Assembly: GCA_018712125.1 (NCBI GenBank)
Contig: DVHM01000068.1
Coordinates: 1-5,077 of the forward strand
Length of the DNA stretch: 5,077 nt
Direction: 5' to 3'
Origin: Pullilachnospira_A gallistercoris
Lineage (GTDB): Bacteria > Bacillota > Clostridia > Lachnospirales > Lachnospiraceae
The stretch's first letter is position 1; each line of letters starts with the position of its first letter. The notes under the pieces were generated by a model. It was not told the origin of the DNA, searched no databases, and worked only from the letters and a program-made list of their open reading frames with translations. The translations under genes were made by a program, and so were the position numbers. This document shows positions 1-5,077 of this stretch, piece after piece.

Positions 1-237
1 GAGATTCACGTCTGGGTGTACCGGGTGGGAGACACGCGCTTCGTTATTGAGACGGACAGAGAGGGCTGTCGCCGCCTGAAAATGAATTTCGCGCTGACGG
101 AACGCACGGCGGCTTATCTGAAGGATGTGGCACAGATGACACTTCATGCCAGGCTCAGAGAGGAAAAGCAGCGGGAAACAGAGTGCAGAGAGGAACGGAT
201 GCCTCTGGGAACCGGAACATCAAAAAAGGCAGCCTGA
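1..237 (+). CDS. C-terminal end of an unrecognised protein (5' partial)
   Basis: The frame is open from the first base of the window and stops at TGA 235-237, leaving about 78 residues, so the true start lies to the left. The piece begins EIHVWVYRVGDTRFVIETD and becomes charged and probably helical after about residue 45, with many Arg, Glu and Lys. I do not recognise a family. Near the end, the residues ERMPLGT (about 196-216) resemble the 'E-x-LP-x-G' stretch near the N-terminus of Firmicutes HipA-like proteins, so the last part could belong to the hipA remnant that follows in another frame. That resemblance is weak and could be chance. The frame overlaps the start of the remnant by about 50 bases. 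It may be a real gene tail, or part of the decayed gene. Confidence 0.35.
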   Translation, partial: EIHVWVYRVGDTRFVIETDREGCRRLKMNFALTERTAAYLKDVAQMTLHARLREEKQRETECREERMPLGTGTSKKAA

Positions 238-559
238 CGGGCGAGCTGGTCAAGAAATGGCTGGTGGGAGAGGACGGCCGCCGTTATCTGATCAAGGGAA
301 ACTACGGTCGTTCCTGTCAGCAGAGTCTGAACGAAGTGCTTGCGACAAAAGTGCACAGTCTGCAGGGGAAAATGCCCAATGACGTCTCTGAATTTGAATA
401 TTTCATCCGTCAGTGCGTGAAATTCGGGTTGCGCCCATTTTTGACAGCGGAAATGCCATGTTCTGGGATCGGCCGCGATTGGAGGATGTGGATCTTGCCG
501 ATATATCGGTGTCCTCTTTTCAGAAAAAGGCGGAGATGCTGGAGGAATTTCAGAGATAG
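183..559 (+). pseudogene. Decayed HipA-family Ser/Thr kinase (toxin-type) remnant
   Basis: HipA-family proteins are kinase-fold enzymes; E. coli HipA is the toxin of a persistence toxin-antitoxin pair. Two pieces survive in different frames. Frame 3 holds SLTGELVKKW (231-260), RYLIKG (282-299) and NEVLAT (330-347), matching the 'KKW...RYLIKG...NE..A' ATP-binding lobe of Firmicutes HipA-like proteins. Frame 2 holds PIFDSGNAMFW (434-466) and a short tail ending at TAG 557-559; PIFDSGN is the metal-binding Asp motif of the C-lobe. In full-length relatives well over 100 residues separate these motifs, including the catalytic loop (of the 'GN-x-DRH-x-x-N' kind). Here only about 85 bases separate them, so there has been an internal deletion as well as a frame change between about 370 and 434. 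No antitoxin is visible. The left boundary is uncertain. The product cannot be an active kinase. Confidence 0.72.
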
Positions 560-566
560 GAGGAGG
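558..566 (+). promoter_or_regulatory. Strong ribosome binding site for the hydrolase
   Basis: AGGAGGAGG lies 8 bases before ATG 575. It overlaps the last bases of the pseudogene stop codon (557-559), which suggests the two reading frames were once translated as neighbours in one message. It supports ATG 575 as the start. Confidence 0.8.
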
Positions 567-574
567 AACAGTAT

Positions 575-1492
575 ATGCCAAGTAAAGAAGCGAAGATGAT
601 CAATGAAATGTTCAAATCCATGCCAAGAGAGCCGGAGGGGACGAAGCATGACTATGTGGCGGAGCGTGAGCAGAACGCCAAACGTCCGATGCCGGAACTG
701 CCGGAGGGGATCACTCTGGAGGAGACGGAATTTGACGGAATCTCCGGGGAGATTTTGAGGCCGGAGCATCCGAAGGACACGGTTATCTGGTATCTTCACG
801 GGGGCGGATTTACCACGGGATCGGCAAAAGAGCGCCGGGATATTACCCAGTATCTGGCAAAGACTTATGAGGTAACGGTTATCTCCACCAACTATCGTCT
901 CTCTCCGGAGCATAAGTGGCCGGCCCATCTGGACGATTGCATGAAGGTGTACGACGAACTGCTGCGGCAGGGTTATGACCCGAAGAAGATGATCTTTATG
1001 GGGGAGAGTGCCGGAGGTACGCTGGTCCTCTCGACTGCGCTGCGTCTGGCCGCGGAGGGCAAGCCCCAGCCGGCAGCGCTGGTTGCTTTTTCGCCCTGTA
1101 CGGAGCAGGCAGTGGGACTTCCCTCTCATACCGAAAACATAGACACAGACTATATGCTGCGGGACGGGACAACCAGACCGGAGCAGTATGAGGCAGTCTT
1201 TGGCATCAATGACCGGAAGGCATGTGTGGAGATGCTGAAGGATCCGTTGATCTCTCCTTATTACGGAGATTACAGCGATCTTCCGCCGGTGTTTTTTGCC
1301 GCTTCTGATACGGAAGTGCTCTACGACGACTCCCGCCTCCTTTTTGAGCGCCTGAAAAAGGAGGGACATCAGGTGCAGTTGGATGTCCAGCATGAACTCT
1401 GCCATGCGTATCCGATGCTTCCTGTGCTGCCGGAAGCCCGTGAGACCATACAGAAGGCCATGGATTTTGCCGGGAAAGTGATGGGAGAGTAG
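575..1492 (+). CDS. Alpha/beta hydrolase, hormone-sensitive-lipase-type esterase
   Basis: A complete 305-residue protein, the usual length for the Abhydrolase_3 / HSL family of carboxylic-ester hydrolases. Visible motifs in order: an N-terminal cap region (about 1-45); the oxyanion-hole motif HGGGF (75-79); the family block YRLSPEHKWPAHLDD (107-121); the nucleophile elbow GESAGG (143-148) with Ser145; the acid in ASDTEVLYDD, probably Asp245; and the catalytic His, probably His277 in ELCHAYP. The triad therefore looks intact. There is no signal peptide or membrane segment, so it should be cytosolic. The natural substrate cannot be read from sequence; small acyl esters or acetylated compounds are typical for the family. 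The start is fixed by the strong ribosome binding site. It follows the hipA remnant by 15 bases and is closed by the hairpin terminator at 1536. No promoter of its own is obvious, so it may be read from upstream. Confidence 0.93.
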   Translation: MPSKEAKMINEMFKSMPREPEGTKHDYVAEREQNAKRPMPELPEGITLEETEFDGISGEILRPEHPKDTVIWYLHGGGFTTGSAKERRDITQYLAKTYEVTVISTNYRLSPEHKWPAHLDDCMKVYDELLRQGYDPKKMIFMGESAGGTLVLSTALRLAAEGKPQPAALVAFSPCTEQAVGLPSHTENIDTDYMLRDGTTRPEQYEAVFGINDRKACVEMLKDPLISPYYGDYSDLPPVFFAASDTEVLYDDSRLLFERLKKEGHQVQLDVQHELCHAYPMLPVLPEARETIQKAMDFAGKVMGE

Positions 1493-1535
1493 CAGAGAAG
1501 GACTCGAAGATAAAACAAATCAAAAGATATGAGCG

Positions 1536-1581
1536 AAAAAGTAAAGATATTTTGATACATCAAAATATCTTTACTTTTTTT
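1536..1581 (+). terminator. Rho-independent terminator with perfect 20-bp stem
   Basis: The left arm 1536-1555 and right arm 1560-1579 are exact reverse complements, with a 4-base TACA loop. The right arm ends in a run of seven T (1575-1581). The stem is AT-rich, with only four G-C pairs. Because the left arm starts with five A, the same hairpin would also give a T-run on the minus strand. It lies 43 bases after the hydrolase stop and separates that gene from the ATPase. Confidence 0.88.
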
Positions 1582-1598
1582 GCGTTTTATTCTATCAT
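1570..1598 (+). promoter_or_regulatory. Possible weak promoter for the ATPase gene
   Basis: TTTACT (1570-1575) and TATCAT (1593-1598) are spaced by 17 bases and sit just before the ATPase gene, overlapping the end of the terminator stem. CATAAT (1596-1601) is a better -10 box but has no well-spaced -35 box. AT-rich DNA produces such matches easily, so this is inferred mainly from position: the terminator upstream implies that the ATPase needs a start of its own. Confidence 0.3.
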
Positions 1599-1613
1599 AA
1601 TTGCATAGAATAA
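1587..1613. repeat. 9-bp inverted repeat before the ATPase gene (possible operator)
   Basis: TTATTCTAT (1587-1595) and ATAGAATAA (1605-1613) are exact reverse complements separated by 9 bases. The centre-to-centre distance of 18 bases, with outer arms exposed, suits a dimeric regulator better than a terminator, since no T-run follows. It overlaps the most likely -10 region and ends 19 bases before the start codon. A repeat this size can arise by chance in AT-rich DNA. Confidence 0.4.
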
Positions 1614-1617
1614 GGGG

Positions 1618-1623
1618 AAAGGA
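1618..1623 (+). promoter_or_regulatory. Ribosome binding site of the ATPase gene
   Basis: AAAGGA lies 9 bases before ATG 1633. A second purine run, AAGGGG (1612-1617), is too far away to be the main site. The ATG at 1623 is followed directly by a stop, so 1633 is the sensible start. Confidence 0.6.
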
Positions 1624-1632
1624 TGTGAAAAT

Positions 1633-2826
1633 ATGATTATACGGGAAAGAATTCTGGAAAGGATCCGTCCGTTTTATGACAGTGACCTGATAAAAGTGTT
1701 GATTGGGCTTCGAAGATCCGGGAAATCGGTCATTTTGCAGCAGATCAGAGAGGAACTGCTGCAAAAGGGGGTAAAGGAAGATCGTATCCTGTCCATCAAT
1801 TTTGAGGATTTTCAGTATGCGTCCATCACAGACGCGCAGAAGTTTTACGAATATATCTGTCAGAAGCGAACATCGGATGAAAAATATTATTTCTTCTTTG
1901 ATGAGATTCAGATGGTGGAAGGCTTTGAGCGTGTGATCAATTCCTTTCGGGCAACCTGGGATGTGAGCATTTTTATTACCGGTTCCAATGCCAAACTGTT
2001 GTCAGGGGAGTTGGCGACGTTGCTGACGGGGCGATATGTGAGCTTCTATGTCATGCCTTTTTCATTCCGGGAATGCTGTGAGATTCGAAATGTCGCACAG
2101 CCGACAGATGAGGAGCTTGTGGAGTATATGAATTGGGGAGGCATGCCCCAGCGGTTTTCCATGGAGGGGGAGGAGCAGATCCGTACGTTTCTGCAGGATC
2201 TGTACAATTCCGTAGTGCTGAGAGATATTGTGCAGAGAACCGGAGCGAAGGACGTGGATTTGCTGAACCGGATTATGGAATACCTTATGGCAAATCCATC
2301 CCAGACGTTTTCCGCAAAAGGGATTTTGAATTATTTCAAAAGTGTGGACAGAACCGTCAGCACACAGACCCTGTACAATTATCTGGAGCATATCGAGACG
2401 TCGATGATTGTGCGAAAAGCGCACCGCTACGACATCAGGGGAAAACAGGTGTTGACGTCCCTGGATAAATATTATCTTACCGACCTGGGACTTGGACGCA
2501 TCCACAACAGCGGCTTTAAACTGGAGATGGGAGCTCTGTTGGAAAATGTCGTCTACAATGAGCTGATCGGACGGGGATATGAAGTGTATGTGGGGAAGAT
2601 ACCGAAGGGCGAGGTGGACTTTGTAGCGATCAAAAACGGCAGGAAAGAGTACTATCAGGTGGCGTACTATCTGGCGGACGTCTCTGTGGTGGAGAGGGAG
2701 TTCGGGGCTTTCTCGGGGATACCGGACAATTTTCCCAAATATGTGATTTCCATGGACAAGTTTGATTTTTCCAGAGAGGGTATCATACACAAAAATGCCC
2801 TCGCTTTTTTGACGGAAACCAATTGA
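1633..2826 (+). CDS. AAA_14 / DUF4143 family ATPase with PD-(D/E)XK-like C-terminus
   Basis: A complete 397-residue protein, the normal length for this family of P-loop ATPases, which is abundant and scattered in anaerobic bacteria and archaea and whose role is poorly known. The N-terminal ATPase domain has Walker A GLRRSGKS (25-32, Lys31), Walker B FFFDEIQ (87-93, Asp90-Glu91), the sensor-like ITGSNAKLLS (115-124) and TGRY (132-135). A helical, winged-helix-like middle (about 190-290) leads into DUF4143, with KYYLTDLGLGR (279-289). The C-terminal part has GALLENVVYNEL (300-311), GEVDF (326-330) and YYQVAY (340-345), laid out like the E...D...(E/Q)xK core of PD-(D/E)XK nucleases. Gln342 is in the third position and the usual Lys is absent, so nuclease activity is doubtful. 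There is no membrane segment; it should be cytosolic. The upstream terminator and downstream promoter candidate suggest a single-gene unit. A DNA-linked role is an inference. Confidence 0.92.
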   Translation: MIIRERILERIRPFYDSDLIKVLIGLRRSGKSVILQQIREELLQKGVKEDRILSINFEDFQYASITDAQKFYEYICQKRTSDEKYYFFFDEIQMVEGFERVINSFRATWDVSIFITGSNAKLLSGELATLLTGRYVSFYVMPFSFRECCEIRNVAQPTDEELVEYMNWGGMPQRFSMEGEEQIRTFLQDLYNSVVLRDIVQRTGAKDVDLLNRIMEYLMANPSQTFSAKGILNYFKSVDRTVSTQTLYNYLEHIETSMIVRKAHRYDIRGKQVLTSLDKYYLTDLGLGRIHNSGFKLEMGALLENVVYNELIGRGYEVYVGKIPKGEVDFVAIKNGRKEYYQVAYYLADVSVVEREFGAFSGIPDNFPKYVISMDKFDFSREGIIHKNALAFLTETN

Positions 2827-2851
2827 CATTCGGCCGTTCCTTTGGCTTAAT
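2823..2851 (+). promoter_or_regulatory. Candidate sigma-70-type promoter for the purF-like gene
   Basis: A perfect -35 box TTGACA (2823-2828) overlaps the ATPase stop codon (2824-2826). With 17-base spacing the -10 box would be CTTAAT (2846-2851), matching four of six positions. AATAAT (2849-2854) matches better but sits 20 bases away. The predicted leader is about 55 bases. The 86-base spacer holds no recognisable guanine riboswitch and no clear PurR box, so purine control of the usual kind is not seen. Confidence 0.5.
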
Positions 2852-2912
2852 AATAAGTAGGCACTGATACAGTATACAATAACGGACACGGAAGATAGAA
2901 AGTGAGAGAGTC

Positions 2913-4319
2913 ATGGGTGGATTTTTTGGAGTAGCTTCACAGCAGGATTGTGTGTTTGATCTGTTTTTCGGGGTGGACTATCACTCCCATCTGGGAACCC
3001 GACGCGGCGGTATGGTGGTGCTGGGGGAGGACGGCTTCAACCGTTCGATCCACAACATCGAGAACGCGCCCTTTCGGACGAAATTTGACAAGGAAGTGCA
3101 GGAGATGGCAGGCAGGTACGGGATCGGATGTATCTCGGACTATGAGCCCCAGCCGCTGATCGTGCGCTCCCATCACGGAACTTACGCGATTTCCACGGTA
3201 GGAAAGATCAACAACCTGGACGCGCTGGTGCAGCAGTTGTTTGACAAGGGACATGCCCATTTCCTGGAGATGAGCGGCGGCGAGATCAACGCCACGGAGC
3301 TGGTGGCGGCGCTGATCAATTGCAAGGAGAATCTGATCGAGGGCATCCGCTATGCCCAGGAAGTCATCGACGGCTCCATGTCGATTCTGCTTTTAAACCA
3401 GGCGGGAATCTACGCGGCGAGAGATCTGCTCGGCAGGACGCCGATTGTGGTGGGCAAAAAGGAGGACGCCTTCTGCGTGTCCTTTGAAAATTACGCCTAC
3501 AAGAACCTGGGGTATAAGGATTACAAGGAGCTTGGCCCCGGGGAGATCGTGGTGGTGACGGAACGGAACTGCGCGACGCTGGTAAATCCCGGAAAGGATA
3601 TGAAGATCTGCACCTTCCTCTGGGTGTACTACGGATATCCGGCCAGCTCCTACGAGGGGATGAGCGTGGAGCAGATGCGCTACAACTGCGGCGCCAAGAT
3701 GGCCCAGCGGGATCATGTGAAGCCGGATACGGTGGCCGGCGTGCCGGATTCCGGAACGGCCCACGCGGTAGGCTACGCCAATGAGTCCGGGATTCCCTTC
3801 TCCCGGCCCTTCATCAAGTATACGCCCACCTGGCCCAGATCTTTCATGCCGACGATCCAGAGCAAGCGGGATCTGATCGCCAAGATGAAGCTGCTGGCGG
3901 TGGAGGATCTGATCAAGGACAAGAGCCTCTTGCTGATCGACGATTCCATTGTCCGCGGAACCCAGCTGCGGGAGACCACGGAGTTTCTGTACGAGTGCGG
4001 GGCGAAGGAAGTCCACATCCGTCCGGCCTGCCCGCCGCTGCTGTACGGCTGCAAGTATCTGAACTTCTCCCGGTCTTCCTCGGAAATGGATCTGATTACC
4101 CGCCGGGTAATCCAGAAGCTGGAGGGCGGCGAAGTTTCCGACGAGGTGCTGCAGGAATACGCGGACCCCGAATCGGAGAAATATGAGCAGATGGTGGAGG
4201 AGATCCGCAAGGAACTGAACTTTACCTCCCTGCGGTACAACCGTCTGGACGATATGCTGGAGTCCACCGGCGTGGAGAAGTGCAAGCTCTGCACCTACTG
4301 CTGGGACGGACAAGAGTAG
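2913..4319 (+). CDS. PurF-like amidophosphoribosyltransferase paralogue with degenerate glutaminase site
   Basis: A complete 468-residue protein with the two-domain layout of PurF, which makes 5-phosphoribosylamine from PRPP and glutamine in purine synthesis. The C-terminal phosphoribosyltransferase domain is well kept: GVPDS (276-280), the loop region up to KMKLLAV (324-330) and the PRPP loop LLIDDSIVRGT (340-350) with Asp343-Asp344. Cys233, Cys380, Cys457 and Cys460 (with Cys463 as an alternative) match the Fe-S ligand positions of B. subtilis PurF. The N-terminal Ntn glutaminase domain keeps its fold signature (RG at 31-32, ATEL at 127-130, LGPGE at 207-211). However, it begins MGGFFG where PurF has the nucleophile CG-x-x-G. 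The conserved HVRYAT, HNGN and SDTE motifs read as CISDYE (73-78), VGKIN (96-100) and NATE (126-129). An upstream start with a Cys is excluded by the stop at 2880-2882. It may use ammonia, work with another glutaminase, or have a different role. I use no gene symbol because it is unlikely to be the standard PurF. Confidence 0.88.
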   Translation: MGGFFGVASQQDCVFDLFFGVDYHSHLGTRRGGMVVLGEDGFNRSIHNIENAPFRTKFDKEVQEMAGRYGIGCISDYEPQPLIVRSHHGTYAISTVGKINNLDALVQQLFDKGHAHFLEMSGGEINATELVAALINCKENLIEGIRYAQEVIDGSMSILLLNQAGIYAARDLLGRTPIVVGKKEDAFCVSFENYAYKNLGYKDYKELGPGEIVVVTERNCATLVNPGKDMKICTFLWVYYGYPASSYEGMSVEQMRYNCGAKMAQRDHVKPDTVAGVPDSGTAHAVGYANESGIPFSRPFIKYTPTWPRSFMPTIQSKRDLIAKMKLLAVEDLIKDKSLLLIDDSIVRGTQLRETTEFLYECGAKEVHIRPACPPLLYGCKYLNFSRSSSEMDLITRRVIQKLEGGEVSDEVLQEYADPESEKYEQMVEEIRKELNFTSLRYNRLDDMLESTGVEKCKLCTYCWDGQE

Positions 4320-4331
4320 GAAATGTAGTTT

Positions 4332-4338
4332 AGAGGAG
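4332..4338 (+). promoter_or_regulatory. Ribosome binding site that fixes the GTG start of dinD
   Basis: AGAGGAG lies 7 bases before GTG 4346. An in-frame TAG at 4331-4333 prevents any earlier start, and the ATG at 4365 is in another frame, so the GTG is the only start that fits the conserved protein. Confidence 0.75.
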
Positions 4339-4345
4339 ACTTAGT

Positions 4346-5077
4346 GTGCGGAATTTAAAGGCAAATGAGTATAAAAGATTTGAAGATATAAAGCATATCA
4401 GAAACGATGGCAGTGAATTTTGGTCGGCCAGGGAACTTGCCCCAGTGTTAGAATACAGTAAATGGGAAAATTTTCATAAAGTGATCAAGCGTGCCATGAT
4501 TGCTAGTGAAAACAGCGGTCATGTTATTGAAGACGATTTTCCTGAGGTCAGGAAAATCGTAAGTGCAGGCGCGACAAGTAAGCCGGTTAAGGATTATGAA
4601 CTTACTCGATATGCTTGTTACCTGATTGTACAGAATGGTGATCCGCGTAAAGAAGTCATTGCCTTGGGACAGACGTATTTTGCCATCCAAACATATCGTC
4701 AGGAAGTGGCAGATCATTTTAATGAATTGGACGAGGATAGAAGGCGCTTAGTTGTACGTGGCGATATTAAACAATGGAATCAGCTGCTTGCAGAGACAGC
4801 CTATGATGCAGGAGTTATTACAAATGAAGAATTTGCTATTTTTCAAAATGCTGGTTACATGGGTCTGTATGGTGGAATGGATGTTAATGATATCCATAAG
4901 AAAAAGAACCTGGAGGCAGGGCAGAAAATCCTTGATTATATGGGAAGCACAGAACTTATTGCTAATCTGTTTAGAATATCGCAGACGGAAGAAAAATTGC
5001 GAAAAGATGAAATTAAAGGAGCAAAAGCAGCAAAATCTACTCACTATAAGGTAGGAAAAGAGGTTCGCGGTGCTATC
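4346..5077 (+). CDS. dinD: DinD-like DNA-damage-inducible protein D (3' partial)
   Basis: The frame runs from GTG 4346 to the last base of the window, 244 codons with no stop; E. coli DinD is about 275 residues, so roughly 30 residues are missing. It matches DinD along its whole length: FEDIKHIRNDG and EFWSARELAPVLEYSKW near the N-terminus, ASENSGH, RYACYLIVQNGDPRKEVIA, GQTYFAIQTYRQE, EFAIFQNAGYMGLYGG, QKILDYMGSTELIANLF and QTEEKLRKD. E. coli DinD is LexA-controlled and has been reported to inhibit RecA strand exchange; the N-terminal half resembles phage BRO-type domains. No LexA box of the Firmicutes type (GAAC-N4-GTTC) is visible upstream. It starts 26 bases after purF without a terminator between, so read-through is possible. 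It is far more AT-rich than purF: a sampled 60-base line has 30% GC (4801-4860) against 72% (3721-3780). That suggests separate acquisition. Confidence 0.93.
   Translation, partial: MRNLKANEYKRFEDIKHIRNDGSEFWSARELAPVLEYSKWENFHKVIKRAMIASENSGHVIEDDFPEVRKIVSAGATSKPVKDYELTRYACYLIVQNGDPRKEVIALGQTYFAIQTYRQEVADHFNELDEDRRRLVVRGDIKQWNQLLAETAYDAGVITNEEFAIFQNAGYMGLYGGMDVNDIHKKKNLEAGQKILDYMGSTELIANLFRISQTEEKLRKDEIKGAKAAKSTHYKVGKEVRGAI
4533..4560. repeat. 28-bp near-perfect palindrome inside dinD
   Basis: ACGATTTTCCTGA (4533-4545) and TCAGGAAAATCGT (4548-4560) are exact reverse complements separated by GG. The pairing stops at both outer edges. It lies in the part of dinD that encodes DDFPEVRKIV, so the reading frame is kept. 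As RNA it could form a 12- to 13-bp hairpin; as DNA it could be a site for a dimeric protein. Confidence 0.75.

Noticed and set aside
410..1405. Long open frame on the minus strand opposite the hydrolase
   Set aside because: It lies antisense to a clearly conserved esterase, encodes a His/Arg/Leu-rich product with no recognisable domain, and has no supported ribosome binding site.
2324..2341. 7-bp inverted repeat TTTTGAA / TTCAAAA in the ATPase gene
   Set aside because: It is short, AT-rich and inside coding sequence, so chance explains it.
2062..2889. Open frame on the minus strand opposite the ATPase
   Set aside because: It is antisense to conserved ATPase and DUF4143 motifs and shows no domain of its own.
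2827..2912. Guanine riboswitch or PurR box before the purF-like gene
   Set aside because: The 86-base spacer is shorter than a riboswitch with its expression platform would usually need, and no conserved aptamer loop sequence or PurBox pair is visible.
4094..4112. 8-bp inverted repeat GATTACCC / GGGTAATC with a 3-base loop in the purF-like gene
   Set aside because: A perfect 8-bp stem is expected about once by chance in a window this size, and it lies inside conserved coding sequence with no T-run.
3393..4313. Long open frame on the minus strand opposite the purF-like gene
   Set aside because: High GC and codon bias of the purF-like gene remove stops from the opposite strand. The translation is low-complexity, rich in Leu, His, Val and Gly, with no known motif.
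4320..4346. LexA (SOS) box before dinD
   Set aside because: No GAAC-N4-GTTC-like sequence is present in the spacer or just inside the end of the purF-like gene.
1..5077. CRISPR array, tRNA or rRNA genes, insertion sequence
   Set aside because: I saw no regularly spaced direct repeats, no tRNA cloverleaf or CCA-type ends, no rRNA signatures and no transposase motif or terminal repeats.

Overview
The window looks like a piece of a low-to-mid GC Firmicutes chromosome, most likely Clostridia of the Lachnospiraceae type. This rests on the purine-rich Shine-Dalgarno sites, the T-tract terminator and the kinds of proteins encoded. All supported genes lie on the + strand. Names and families come from motif recognition by eye; no database search was run.

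Layout. (1) 1-559: the tail of an unrecognised reading frame at the left edge, then a decayed HipA-family kinase gene. Its pieces are split over two frames and its middle, including the catalytic loop, is missing. (2) 575-1492: an intact alpha/beta hydrolase of the hormone-sensitive-lipase type, starting just after the pseudogene stop. (3) 1493-1632: a gene boundary with a perfect 20-bp hairpin terminator and a 9-bp inverted repeat ahead of the next gene. (4) 1633-2826: a complete AAA_14/DUF4143 ATPase with a C-terminal PD-(D/E)XK-like motif. (5) 2827-2912: a short spacer with a TTGACA -35 box overlapping the ATPase stop. (6) 2913-4319: a complete PurF-like protein with an apparently intact PRPP-binding domain but a degenerate glutaminase site. 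(7) 4346-5077: a GTG-initiated dinD-like gene that runs off the right edge. It is much more AT-rich than purF and contains a 28-bp near-perfect palindrome.

How the genes relate. I see no single pathway. The hydrolase may be read with whatever remains upstream, and the terminator closes that unit. The ATPase seems to have its own start region. The purF-like gene may have its own promoter, and dinD may be read through from it because no terminator separates them. The hipA remnant, the ATPase and dinD are all families typical of variable or mobile-associated DNA. The composition step between purF and dinD suggests that the right end was acquired separately.

The most interesting item is the PurF paralogue that lacks the glutaminase nucleophile and most other glutamine-site residues but keeps its PRPP loop and all four candidate Fe-S cysteines. 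I do not see a clear novel multi-gene system.
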